Below are positions 46,496-54,805 of a DNA stretch of 64,000 nucleotides, one piece after another. Made by a program: the position numbers and the translations under genes. The notes below the pieces were generated by a model that searched no databases, had not been told where the DNA came from, and saw only the letters and a program-made list of their open reading frames with translations. The stretch spans positions 496,001 through 560,000 of the forward strand of contig NZ_BLJE01000001.1 in the NCBI RefSeq assembly GCF_009811795.1, given 5' to 3'. The DNA is from Litoreibacter roseus. Its GTDB lineage: Bacteria > Pseudomonadota > Alphaproteobacteria > Rhodobacterales > Rhodobacteraceae. Numbering within the stretch: position 1 is the first letter of the stretch; every line of letters starts with the position of its first letter.

Positions 46496-46984
46496 TCAGG
46501 CCGGCTGCAGGACAAAATCTGCGGTCAGGCTGGTGTCGCTCGCGCTGGACATCACCGGGCGCAGGAACACCGTTTCGAACGCCTCATCATCATATGCGAG
46601 ATGGCCGTGGGCCTGACCGAACGCAGGCACGATCTGCGGCATCTCAAGGCGGAACTCACCGTTGGCATCGGTCAGCGTTGCCCCGTGGCTTTGGGGGTCC
46701 CGCTCATGACCTTCGGTGGTATGGGCCCAGATCTGGATCCGCTGCCCCTCAAGGGGGGCGCCATCGCCCGCGCGGCGCACTGTGCCACTCATCCAGAACC
46801 CACCGCCGCCAATCCGCTCCACAATCGGGGCGCCGGGGCGGTAGTTGTTCGACCCGCCCCGCATCGAGGGTGTGGGCGCAAGGGTTTGGGCGCGCGCGGG
46901 TACCAGAAGGCCAGTGGTGCCTGTGGCAATGGCGGCACCCCCCGTGGCGAGGAGGGTGCGACGCGTGAACGGAACAAAGCTCAT
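46496..46984 (-). CDS. Tat-exported intradiol-dioxygenase-like protein
   Basis: 162 residues. The N-terminus FTRRTLLATGGAAIATG is a twin-arginine signal. The mature beta-sandwich resembles intradiol ring-cleavage dioxygenases: QIWAHTTEGHERDPQSHG, LTDANGEFRLEMP and a late AHGHLAY matching the HxH iron ligands. The tyrosine ligand expected after the QxW motif is not visible (GHERDP instead of G-x-Y), so dioxygenase activity is uncertain. AGGAGAT precedes the ATG. Confidence 0.72.
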   Translation of the reverse strand: MSFVPFTRRTLLATGGAAIATGTTGLLVPARAQTLAPTPSMRGGSNNYRPGAPIVERIGGGGFWMSGTVRRAGDGAPLEGQRIQIWAHTTEGHERDPQSHGATLTDANGEFRLEMPQIVPAFGQAHGHLAYDDEAFETVFLRPVMSSASDTSLTADFVLQPA

Positions 46985-47237
46985 TTCGATATCTCCTGTT
47001 TTTGCGTGCTTGGTCGGGATAATAGCGCGCTTGTCGTCAATTCCGAACTGGGGACGGGGACGTCTGCGGTAAACGATCAACACGCCTTCGTGATTGCCGC
47101 ATTTTCACGCGGAAATCGGCCGTGACCAGCGGGACGTGTCGCATTTCCCCGCTTTGGACCGGGACGCACAGTCCGCAATTCCGGTAAGGTGATGACAGAG
47201 ACCGCACAGGCCGTGGTGCACCGAAAAGGGGACAGAG

Positions 47238-47837
47238 ATGAAAGTGATTGTCGTAGGGGCCGCAGGGGATGTGGGGAAAGCGGCGTGCGAAGAACTGGGA
47301 CAGCGCCATGACATCATCCGCGTCGGCCGCTCCAGCGGTGACATTCAGGTTGACCTGTCAGACCGGGCCGCGATTGATCAAATGTATACGCACGTGGGGC
47401 AGGTGGATGCGGTCGTCTCCACCGCGGGTGATGTGCATTTTGCACCTCTGAGCGAGCACACCGAAGAGACGCTGATGCTGGGGTTCAGACAAAAGGTGAT
47501 GGGCCAGATCAATCTGGTGCTGGCGGGCCTCGATAGGGTGACGGAGGGCGGCTCGTTCACCCTTACCAGCGGCGTTCTGGACCGGGACCCGATCCCAATG
47601 GGGGTCGGCGCCGCCGCCGCCAACGGCGCGCTGGGTGGCTTTGTGGTCGGTGCCGCCATCGAGATACCCCGGCAGTTGCGGATCAATGTGGTCAGCCCCG
47701 GCCTGCTGGAGGCATCGGTCCCCCGCTACGGCGACTGGTTCCCCGGCCACACCCCGGTCTCCTCAACCCGCGTCGGACGAGCCTTCGCGAAAAGCGTGGA
47801 CGGCAAGATCACCGGGCAGGTAATTGTGGTGGAGTGA
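47238..47837 (+). CDS. Atypical short-chain dehydrogenase
   Basis: 199 residues. The Rossmann start VIVVGAAGDVGKAACEELG, VDAVVSTAGDVHF and NVVSPGLLEAS show the SDR fold. The catalytic Tyr-x3-Lys is replaced by GVGAAAANGALGGF, as in a known subgroup of short SDRs that use another residue or are not oxidoreductases. GGGGACAGAG precedes the start. It appears monocistronic. Confidence 0.82.
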   Translation: MKVIVVGAAGDVGKAACEELGQRHDIIRVGRSSGDIQVDLSDRAAIDQMYTHVGQVDAVVSTAGDVHFAPLSEHTEETLMLGFRQKVMGQINLVLAGLDRVTEGGSFTLTSGVLDRDPIPMGVGAAAANGALGGFVVGAAIEIPRQLRINVVSPGLLEASVPRYGDWFPGHTPVSSTRVGRAFAKSVDGKITGQVIVVE

Positions 47838-47930
47838 CACCGCGCGGAGAACGCCTTCTGACCGGGTCCGTGCAACTTGGGACGAACAAGTTCGGTATGG
47901 GGGACTTAGTTGCCGTTCACGTGATGTCTA

Positions 47931-48131
47931 CTAATTTGACTTCCACAGTTTCGACAGCCTGCGTTCGGCGATGAAGACTGCCAAGACCCAAACTATAAAT
48001 CCAATATTTAGTTCGGTGTTTCCCCAGTTCGGGAAGGCCAAATACCTGAGAAGAAAGAAAATAGTTGGGCCCAAAACTACCACCGCAATTAAAACTGCGA
48101 GTCCGCGAACAACATTGGGATTTTTGAACAT
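47931..48131 (-). CDS. Small two-helix membrane protein
   Basis: 66 residues with two hydrophobic segments (GLAVLIAVVVLGPTIFFLL and LNIGFIVWVLAVFI) and a basic C-terminus. AAGG lies before the chosen ATG; an in-frame ATG 12 codons upstream is the alternative. The DNA here is visibly more AT-rich than its neighbours. Function unknown. Confidence 0.55.
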   Translation of the reverse strand: MFKNPNVVRGLAVLIAVVVLGPTIFFLLRYLAFPNWGNTELNIGFIVWVLAVFIAERRLSKLWKSN

Positions 48132-48337
48132 ACCAGCGCACCTTAGGCTATCGGAGCGTATAGTCATACTTCACTGAGGTCAATTTGGGCTCAAAGCGGA
48201 CCTGCGGCGATGCAGCGGAGCCAAAACTCTTGGAGATGACTGAAGTGCGGGACTTTGCCGACTTTGGAGAACCGTCTTTGAAAGTCTGCTTTACTGCCAT
48301 CTTGACTAATTAGCAGCCTGATTGTCAGCTTCTGCAT

Positions 48338-48751
48338 ATGTTCAAATACGTTTTCTTACCTGCTGATGTCCCTGTTTCTGTTCCGAAAGGGATGATCAAG
48401 TTCAAGTGCCTGATACTCATGGAGCGCGAAGTTGGTGGGGGCTATCGTAACGAGGTCAGCAAAGCTCTTGTAGAAGCTGGATGCCTCTTCTCCTTGGCAT
48501 GGGGAATGGATTGTTCTGTATGGGACGATAGCGTCGATTGGGCATTTTTAGAGGCTCATAACTTCGGCGACTACCCCGAGGATGAGTTTGTCATGACAAC
48601 TTGGCATGAAGACGAGGCGCTTGAAGAGGTTGTGGGGTTCGCGAAACACTGCACCGATTATTCTGAGGTGAAGCTTGAAGATATCTTAGTTCTTGATTTT
48701 GCGCATCACGAACGCAGCGAGTTAATCGAAAAGCTCTACCTCGCCGCTTGA
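48338..48751 (+). CDS. Uncharacterised cytoplasmic protein in AT-richer island
   Basis: 137 residues, acidic, no membrane segments. A distinctive core reads SLAWGMDCSVWDDSVDWAFL followed by FVMTTWHEDEALEEVVGFAK. I recall similar sequences only as uncharacterised, sporadically distributed proteins, and cannot name a domain with confidence. Codon choice and AT content differ from neighbouring genes, suggesting transfer. A toxin-immunity-type role is conceivable but unsupported by an adjacent toxin. Confidence 0.65.
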   Translation: MFKYVFLPADVPVSVPKGMIKFKCLILMEREVGGGYRNEVSKALVEAGCLFSLAWGMDCSVWDDSVDWAFLEAHNFGDYPEDEFVMTTWHEDEALEEVVGFAKHCTDYSEVKLEDILVLDFAHHERSELIEKLYLAA

Positions 48752-48898
48752 AATCTGCCATTCAAACACATCGCAGGATTTGGGAGGTATGGGGCTCTTT
48801 CCGGACATTCACCAACTTCCCGTAAACGCGCCGCTCGACAGGTGTAGCAGTCTCACATAATGCCTTTGTTTCGCCATGTCGGCGTGGGACGAACTGCC

Positions 48899-49054
48899 AT
48901 GCTGGATGAACTCTCCTTCACGCTGGTTTCGGCGGCCTATCTGCTTTGGTATGGCTGGCGCGTGTTCGTGACGGACAAGGGCAATCCGGGTGCGCTTGGG
49001 TTGACGGTGTCGGTTCTGGCCTTCGGGCAGATTTGTGCTTGGCTTGCCTCCTGA
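48899..49054 (+). CDS. Short hydrophobic protein upstream of lepA
   Basis: 51 residues (MLDELSFTLVSAAYLLWYGW to the end AFGQICAWLAS), two hydrophobic segments separated by TDKGNPGALG. GGGACGA precedes the ATG. It lies ~120 bp upstream of lepA on the same strand. The coding call rests on composition only. Confidence 0.4.
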   Translation: MLDELSFTLVSAAYLLWYGWRVFVTDKGNPGALGLTVSVLAFGQICAWLAS

Positions 49055-49177
49055 CCCGGCGGGACGGCGACTGTGCTGCCACGGTGCGGCGCCGTGCGCG
49101 CACCGGCTTGCCCCCCGCGACGTTGCGTTGCGCCAAGCCTGCTTGACCAGACCCGCTTTCCCCCGCATATCCCTGCC

Positions 49178-50977
49178 ATGACAGAGCTTTCGAACATCCG
49201 CAATTTCTCCATCGTGGCGCATATTGACCACGGCAAGTCCACATTGGCCGACCGGCTGATTCAGGAGACGAACACCGTCGCCACACGCGACATGAAAGAG
49301 CAGATGCTCGACAGTATGGATATCGAGCGCGAGCGGGGCATCACCATCAAGGCCAACACCGTACGGATCGATTACCGCGCCGATGACGGGCAGGATTATG
49401 TGCTCAACCTGATCGACACCCCCGGCCACGTGGATTTTGCCTATGAGGTCAGCCGCTCCATGCGCGCCGTCGAAGGCTCGCTTCTGGTGGTGGACAGCAC
49501 CCAAGGGGTCGAGGCGCAGACGCTGGCCAATGTCTATCAGGCCATCGACGCGGATCACGAGATCGTCCCGGTGCTCAACAAGATCGACCTGCCGGCTTCC
49601 GACCTTGATCGGGTGGCCGAGCAGATCGAGGACGTGATCGGCATCGACGCATCCGGGGCGATCCCGGTCTCCGCAAAAACAGGGCAGGGCATCCACGAGA
49701 CGTTGGAAGCCATCGTCCAGCACCTGCCAGCGCCGAAGGGGGACCCGGATGCGCCGCTCAAGGCCATGCTGGTGGACAGCTGGTACGACGCCTATCTGGG
49801 CGTCATCGTTCTGGTGCGGATTATCGACGGACATCTGAAAAAGGGCGACCGCATCAAGTTCATGTCGAACAACACGACCCACCATGTGGACCGGATCGGC
49901 GTGTTCAAACCCGCGATGGCCGAGATCGACCGCCTTGGCCCCGGTGAAATCGGCTTCCTGACGGCCTCCATCAAGCAGGTGCGCGACACCCGCGTCGGCG
50001 ACACGATCACCCACGAAAAACACGGTACCACCGACGCGCTGCCCGGCTTCAAACCGTCCCAGCCGGTCGTGTTCTGTGGACTTTTCCCCGTGGACTCCGC
50101 CCAGTTCGAAGATCTGCGCGACGCCATCGAAAAGCTCGCCCTGAACGACGCCAGCTTCTCCTACGAGATGGAGACCTCCGCCGCTCTGGGTTTCGGCTTC
50201 CGCTGCGGGTTTCTGGGGCTTCTGCACCTTGAGGTCATCCGCGACCGGATCGAGCGCGAATATGACATCGAACTGATCACCACCGCGCCCAGCGTGATCT
50301 ACCACGTCTACATGCGCGACGGCAGCATGGTCGAGCTGCACAACCCCGCCGACATGCCCGACCTGACCCATGTGGATCACCTCGAGGAACCGCGGATCAA
50401 GGCCACCATCCTTGTGCCCGACGAGTATCTGGGCGACGTGCTCAAGCTGTGTCAGGACCGCCGCGGCATTCAGGAGGATCTGACCTATGCGGGCTCCCGC
50501 GCGATGGTGGTCTATGACCTGCCCCTGAACGAGGTGGTCTTCGACTTCTACGACCGGCTGAAATCCGTGACCAAGGGCTATGCCAGCTTCGACTACCAGA
50601 TGACCGGCTACCGCGAGGATTTCCTCGTGAAGATGCAGATCCTCGTGAATGATGAGCCGGTGGATGCGCTCTCGATCATGGTTCACCGGGACCGTGCCGA
50701 GCAGCGCGGCCGCGCCATGTGCGAAAAGCTCAAGGACCTGATCCCGCGCCACATGTTCAAGATCCCGATCCAGGCCGCCATCGGGGGCCGCATCATCGCC
50801 CGCGAGACGCTCGCCGCCCTGCGTAAGGACGTGACCGCCAAATGCTACGGCGGCGACGCCACACGGAAGCGCAAACTTCTGGACAAGCAGAAAGCCGGTA
50901 AGAAAAAGATGCGCCAGTTCGGAAAGGTGGATATCCCGCAGGAGGCGTTCATTTCAGCGCTGAAGATGGACGGCTAA
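49178..50977 (+). CDS. lepA: Elongation factor 4 (LepA)
   Basis: 599 residues, the standard length. A ribosomal GTPase that back-translocates or remodels stalled ribosomes. G1 [15 protein letters not shown]2 [13 protein letters not shown]3 DTPGHVDF and G4 NKIDLP are present, and the LepA-specific C-terminal domain ends with [20 protein letters not shown] and the usual [16 protein letters not shown]. The [17 protein letters not shown] start is the family N-terminus; the open frame upstream is not coding. Confidence 0.97.
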   Translation: MTELSNIRNFSIVAHIDHGKSTLADRLIQETNTVATRDMKEQMLDSMDIERERGITIKANTVRIDYRADDGQDYVLNLIDTPGHVDFAYEVSRSMRAVEGSLLVVDSTQGVEAQTLANVYQAIDADHEIVPVLNKIDLPASDLDRVAEQIEDVIGIDASGAIPVSAKTGQGIHETLEAIVQHLPAPKGDPDAPLKAMLVDSWYDAYLGVIVLVRIIDGHLKKGDRIKFMSNNTTHHVDRIGVFKPAMAEIDRLGPGEIGFLTASIKQVRDTRVGDTITHEKHGTTDALPGFKPSQPVVFCGLFPVDSAQFEDLRDAIEKLALNDASFSYEMETSAALGFGFRCGFLGLLHLEVIRDRIEREYDIELITTAPSVIYHVYMRDGSMVELHNPADMPDLTHVDHLEEPRIKATILVPDEYLGDVLKLCQDRRGIQEDLTYAGSRAMVVYDLPLNEVVFDFYDRLKSVTKGYASFDYQMTGYREDFLVKMQILVNDEPVDALSIMVHRDRAEQRGRAMCEKLKDLIPRHMFKIPIQAAIGGRIIARETLAALRKDVTAKCYGGDATRKRKLLDKQKAGKKKMRQFGKVDIPQEAFISALKMDG

Positions 50978-51094
50978 CCCGCTGGCGTGTTTTTCGAAGG
51001 AGAGCTGAGTTCTTCATACATGTTCCCGTGCCAATCGTTGGGGGATCAACGTAGCGCGGCTCGAAAGAAGATACACCGCATCTCAACGCGCGAT

Positions 51095-51123
51095 AAAAAA
51101 GGGGCGCGTCCGAAGCGCGCCCC
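51095..51123 (-). terminator. Terminator of the second VPLPA-CTERM gene
   Basis: On the minus strand GGGGCGCG pairs with CGCGCCCC around CTTCGGA and is followed by TTTTTT. It lies ~30 bases beyond the stop codon. Confidence 0.85.
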
Positions 51124-51153
51124 AATACGCTTCATTGCTGTCCAAGCAACCTA

Positions 51154-51861
51154 TCACAAGTCGCGTCGTTTCAGGACGCCAAGCGCGCCGAGCCCAAGCA
51201 GGAGAAGTGGGAAACCAGCGGGCACCGGTACCGGTGAGATGTCGGGCTCATACGCATCGGGATCGTGGATATACTCGAACGGATACTCCACCCCCATTTC
51301 CACAAAAAGACCGCCGTCATCCTGCAGTGAGGTCGAGGTGGTGATCAGAACGCCGACGCGCTCCAGGTCGCTGCCGAGGCCCAGATCCCGGCTCGTTGCC
51401 ATGATCCCCAGAAGATTTGGTGAAAACGTGCCGGGTATAATCTCGCCCGTATCATCGTCGCGCCCGACCTCAAACAACAGCCCGTCGCCGGATCCGTCCG
51501 GGAAGCGCGACGTGTCCACAAAGAAGATACCCATGGGGTCATCAATCTGAATCGCAAAATTGGGATCTTGGATCGTGTCATCAAAACAGTCGCACTGAAC
51601 GTCCCGACTGTCCGAGAGCCAGACATATCGGTTGGTGGCATTCAGCCTGTAGGATGATGACGCGAGGCTTTCGTCGAAGGTTACAGTGCCGGTTGTCGAT
51701 AACCCGATCAGCGGATCATCGTCGGGCGACGTAAAGGTCTTTGGGTTCCAAGCATAAGGATCTTCGTAGGTGCGCGTGATCTTCAGCTCAAAGGGAAGGG
51801 TGGTAACGGCCATAGCCGACGATGCCGCGGTGCAGAGCACCAGCGAAAGAAAGGTTATCAT
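51154..51861 (-). CDS. VPLPA-CTERM sorted exported protein
   Basis: 235 residues. Signal peptide (ITFLSLVLCTAASSAMAV), a mature beta-rich acidic domain with a VQCDCFDD Cys pair, and the C-terminal sorting tail SPVPVPAGFPLLLLGLGALG followed by KRRDL. As with the protein at about 18 kb, an exosortase should cleave this tail. The chosen ATG starts the signal peptide; its Shine-Dalgarno is weak. Function of the mature part unknown. Confidence 0.83.
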   Translation of the reverse strand: MITFLSLVLCTAASSAMAVTTLPFELKITRTYEDPYAWNPKTFTSPDDDPLIGLSTTGTVTFDESLASSSYRLNATNRYVWLSDSRDVQCDCFDDTIQDPNFAIQIDDPMGIFFVDTSRFPDGSGDGLLFEVGRDDDTGEIIPGTFSPNLLGIMATSRDLGLGSDLERVGVLITTSTSLQDDGGLFVEMGVEYPFEYIHDPDAYEPDISPVPVPAGFPLLLLGLGALGVLKRRDL

Positions 51862-52062
51862 TTTCAAGGGATTTATCCTTTTCGGATTGTATTGAGCAAC
51901 GAAAGGAAGTCGGCTGCACCTTACGCCGGGGTAACCAATCAAACAATTTCTGATGCGAGAACAATTTATCTCTCGAATAGAAACCAGGGCGCGCCAACAG
52001 GTTGGTCTGCGCGCGACGGATTAGCAGGACAGCAACCCCAAAATGCCAACCGAATGCGATCC

Positions 52063-52090
52063 TTGACACAGAATCAGGGCCTTGTACCTT
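52063..52090 (+). promoter_or_regulatory. Candidate promoter of the 186-residue lipoprotein gene
   Basis: A consensus -35 TTGACA, 16 bases and TACCTT, with the -10 box ending about 40 bases before the gene's ATG. The -10 box is weak. Confidence 0.5.
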
Positions 52091-52129
52091 TGCGAATTAT
52101 TTTAACCAGTTCGGAAAGCCCTTTTTCCC

Positions 52130-52690
52130 ATGCGCCGTATTATTCCGCTTTTTCTTTTGTCCCTTGCCGCCTGCGATGCGACGCTGATGCCCGGGGACAG
52201 GTCGGGGCCGACCATCTCTGTCATCGGTAACATCAATGGCGGCGGGCCGGTCCTTGCCTCAAGCGATGAAAGCGTTGAGGTGAACCCGGCCGCGTGTCCA
52301 CCCGGCCGGACGGCCGGGCAGTCCGGGGAAGGGTTTGTTTACAACACGCCGGGCCTGAACCCTCAACCGCTCTCCTTTTTGTTTTCGGATAAGTCCGGCA
52401 TTGTCTCTTACAGCGTGACCGTCGGGACGCCCGCCCTGATCGATTTACCGACCGAGACGGAAGTGCGTCCGGATGGCAGTCTTGGGACGCGCGAGATCTA
52501 TGAGGTTACCAAAACCGGCAATTTCAAAACGGCGGAAACCGTGAACGCCGAAATTCGCGTGATCAGCACTGGCGCCGGTAATCCGTTCCACGGCCATCAG
52601 GTCATTTTGCGCGCCACGGATCAGGCGGGGAATACCAGCACCTTTCCGTTTTTCATGATGAACACGGATCTGCGTTGCGGGCCGGAATAG
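52130..52690 (+). CDS. Putative lipoprotein of unknown function
   Basis: 186 residues. The lipobox SLAAC (Cys ~residue 15) predicts lipidation. The mature part is Gly/Ser/Thr-rich and looks beta-sandwich-like, with late motifs VILRATDQAGNTSTFPFFMM reminiscent of Ig-like folds and three further Cys (ACPPG, LRCGPE). No family recognised. Confidence 0.72.
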   Translation: MRRIIPLFLLSLAACDATLMPGDRSGPTISVIGNINGGGPVLASSDESVEVNPAACPPGRTAGQSGEGFVYNTPGLNPQPLSFLFSDKSGIVSYSVTVGTPALIDLPTETEVRPDGSLGTREIYEVTKTGNFKTAETVNAEIRVISTGAGNPFHGHQVILRATDQAGNTSTFPFFMMNTDLRCGPE

Positions 52691-52765
52691 GCGCGCCCGC
52701 ATGACCCACGTCCGGGTCAATTACATCTGGGTTTCAGCGTAGCTTGCCATTGCCGTTGGGGGGCG

Positions 52766-53095
52766 CTACCCGCCCGCGAACTCATGGACGCGGCGCAGGG
52801 CAGGGCGACGATGCCCCCCCGGACCTTTCATTCGGCGGAAATTTTTCAGATCCGCGATGCTGAGCGCCTGTTTGAACACGATGCCGATGCTGTCCGGTCG
52901 GGTCCACGCCACGCGTGCCGCTGTCTGACGGCCCAGAATTTCCACCGTGATCGGCATCCCGATCATCAGGCCCAGATCGCATTTCAGGCGCATGCCGTAG
53001 GGGCTGATATTGATGGCCTGCACCAACACGTGGGTGTCCCCCGCGATGCAATTCAGGTCGATGTCGGTCACGTAGCGGTGTGGGCGGTATTTCAT
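52766..53095 (-). CDS. PilZ-domain protein
   Basis: 109 residues. The short PilZ pattern is seen: an Arg-containing N-terminus (MKYRPHRYV), then AINISPYGMRLKC corresponding to the D/NxSxxG c-di-GMP motif, and ARVAWTRPDSIGIVFKQ at the end of the barrel. A single-domain PilZ protein likely binds c-di-GMP, though the RxxxR arm is imperfect. Partner unknown. Confidence 0.82.
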   Translation of the reverse strand: MKYRPHRYVTDIDLNCIAGDTHVLVQAINISPYGMRLKCDLGLMIGMPITVEILGRQTAARVAWTRPDSIGIVFKQALSIADLKNFRRMKGPGGHRRPALRRVHEFAGG

Positions 53096-53197
53096 CTGCT
53101 CTCTCGCGTTTGCTCGGCACCACTCTAGCAGCGCTTCGTTAACGCAGGGTAAGCAACAAAATTCACCGCCTCCGCGCCCCGGATCTCGGGGCTGTAA

Positions 53198-53323
53198 TCA
53201 GATCGCGCGGTCGATCGCGTTGCCCGCGCCGGTGATGTCGCGGCCTACGCCTTTGATCGTTTCGCAGCCCGACAGAACGAGGGTTGCAAGCAAGAGAAGG
53301 GTGGCGGTCGCAATGCGGATCAT
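53198..53323 (-). CDS. Entericidin A/B-like small lipoprotein
   Basis: 41 residues: signal MIRIATATLLLLATLVLSGC with lipobox LSGC, then ETIKGVGRDITGAGNAI and a short end. The C-E-T-x-x-G-x-G-x-D-I pattern is that of entericidin family lipoproteins, tiny outer-membrane lipoproteins linked to stress-induced lysis in enterobacteria. AAAGGA precedes the ATG. Upstream lie a 10-bp palindrome and an 11-bp tandem repeat that may control it. Confidence 0.82.
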   Translation of the reverse strand: MIRIATATLLLLATLVLSGCETIKGVGRDITGAGNAIDRAI

Positions 53324-53343
53324 GGGGGCGGTCCTTTGATTTG

Positions 53344-53353
53344 AGACATGTCT
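53344..53353. promoter_or_regulatory. AGACATGTCT palindrome upstream of entericidin-like gene
   Basis: A perfect ten-base palindrome 20 bases upstream of the start codon, overlapping the likely leader or promoter. Possible operator; unproven. Confidence 0.3.
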
Positions 53354-53474
53354 TATGACGTGATTGATAACTGTCTACGCAGCGCGGGGTCAGGGGCGCA
53401 AGCGGGCGGCTCCTGATTTCCCGCCGCGCGCGATTTTCGCGCCACAACCGGATTTTCAGAGAGCCGCTACCGGG

Positions 53475-53518
53475 GTCCGACAGATGTCCGATGAAAGTCC
53501 GATGGATGTCCGAAAGCC
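53475..53518. repeat. Four 11-bp helically phased direct repeats (GTCCGA core)
   Basis: GTCCGA occurs at 53475, 53486, 53497 and 53508, exactly 11 bases apart. The units are GTCCGACAGAT, GTCCGATGAAA, GTCCGATGGAT and GTCCGAAAGCC. One-turn phasing is the pattern bound by OmpR/PhoB-type response regulators. The array lies between the hydrolase stop (53521) and the entericidin-like start, about 150 bp upstream of the latter. Sequence is not the standard Pho box. Confidence 0.6.
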
Positions 53519-53520
53519 GG

Positions 53521-54270
53521 CTACTGGGTCAGAAAGGCCCGCACAGCTGCCTCGAACTCCCGCGGTTTTTCCGCATGCAGCCAATGTCCGGCGCCGGGAA
53601 TCTTGGCAAATTTCGCGTTGGGAAAGAGCGGTTTGATCTGCGCGCGATGCTCTGGCAAAACGTAATCCGACGCCGCCCCTGACAGAAACAGGGTGGGCCC
53701 ATCGAACTGGCCGCCGATCTCAGGAAACCCAATGATATCAGGCATATGCTGGCGCAGTACGGGTAGGTTCAGCAGCCACTTTTTCGCCTTCAGGTCGAGC
53801 GACTGAAGCAGAAATGCACGCACCGCCGCCTCGGGAATCGCCGTCTTCAACGCCTTGTCCGCGTCCGAGCGCGCGGTGATCTGCGACAGGTCCAACCCCT
53901 CCATCGCGTCGATCAGATGATTTTGGCTGTGCGCATAGCCCACTGGTGCGATGTCAGCGATGATCAAGCGATTGATTTTATGAGGATATTTCAGCGCCAA
54001 CGTCATCGCCGCCTTGCCCCCCATAGAGTGGCCTAGCACGTCAAACTTGCCTTGGATCTCACCGGTCAAATCCTCGGCAAGATCTTGATACGTATGGGTT
54101 TTCTCATTCGGACTGGTGCCGTGATTTCGCATATCCACGGCGATCACCTGCCGGTCATCCGAGAGCCGTTTTGCGATCACCCCCCAATTTCGCGCTGACC
54201 CAAAGAGCCCATGCGCAATCAAAAGCGTTGTGTTATCAAGGGCTTCCCCGTGTGTCACAGAAGTCAACAT
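53521..54270 (-). CDS. Alpha/beta-fold hydrolase (YbfF-like esterase)
   Basis: 249 residues. Oxyanion-hole LLIAHGLFGSARNW, nucleophile elbow VLGHSMGGKAAM (Ser ~residue 93), acid-side FLSGAASDYVLP and catalytic His in IPGAGHWLHAEKP. It resembles the YbfF acyl-CoA/ester hydrolases. The ATG (MLTSVTHGEALD) is preferred over an in-frame one 27 codons upstream. Substrate unknown. Confidence 0.88.
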   Translation of the reverse strand: MLTSVTHGEALDNTTLLIAHGLFGSARNWGVIAKRLSDDRQVIAVDMRNHGTSPNEKTHTYQDLAEDLTGEIQGKFDVLGHSMGGKAAMTLALKYPHKINRLIIADIAPVGYAHSQNHLIDAMEGLDLSQITARSDADKALKTAIPEAAVRAFLLQSLDLKAKKWLLNLPVLRQHMPDIIGFPEIGGQFDGPTLFLSGAASDYVLPEHRAQIKPLFPNAKFAKIPGAGHWLHAEKPREFEAAVRAFLTQ

Positions 54271-54349
54271 GCCCCCGCGTAACAGGTTGCGGCGCTTGTG
54301 AAAAGTGTGTCCGTCAGGCAATCTTGGTCCCGCAACAAGGACGCATGCC

Positions 54350-54721
54350 ATGGACCCGACGACCGTAAATCAACTCGCGCAACGTATCTTTGAGTTGCTG
54401 GGCGAACGGCTGGGCGCGCGGGGCTCAACGCTAGAGAAGCGGGTTCGCCACGCAGGTCGCCTTTTGCCCCGCCGGGTGCGGCAGGCTGCCAAGACCTTGG
54501 TTGACGCCGAGAAAATGGCCCAGAACCAGACACTTGCGATGCGGCTCGACCCACAGCAGATCAGCGGTGCCTATGATCGATGTATCGATTATCTCGACAA
54601 CATCGATCCGGCCGCAAGAAGATCTCAGGCCCGGTTCAATATGGCGGCGACCCTGGCGTTTCAGGTGCTTGCCGTCGGGCTGCTTCTGGCTATTGTCCTC
54701 AGATGGCGCGGCTACCTCTGA
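54350..54721 (+). CDS. Conserved membrane-anchored protein of unknown function
   Basis: 123 residues. The first ~95 residues are helical and basic (TLEKRVRHAGRLLPRRVRQA) and contain a DRCIDYLDNID segment. The C-terminus is a single transmembrane helix (TLAFQVLAVGLLLAIVL) with a short basic end, giving a tail-anchored topology. ACAAGGA precedes the ATG. No family recognised. Confidence 0.72.
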   Translation: MDPTTVNQLAQRIFELLGERLGARGSTLEKRVRHAGRLLPRRVRQAAKTLVDAEKMAQNQTLAMRLDPQQISGAYDRCIDYLDNIDPAARRSQARFNMAATLAFQVLAVGLLLAIVLRWRGYL

Positions 54722-54805
54722 CCAGTCGATGTAGCGCTTTTCTGGTCGGTTTTTGACCAGAACTCCTGACCTGTTTTTGTGAGGCTGACCGAAACGGAGG
54801 GATAT

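Noticed and set aside
48809-50752. 647-codon open frame antisense to lepA
   Set aside because: It mirrors a certain lepA gene with full GTPase motifs. Long antisense frames are expected in GC-rich DNA, and its translation is low-complexity His/Val/Asp-rich without family motifs.
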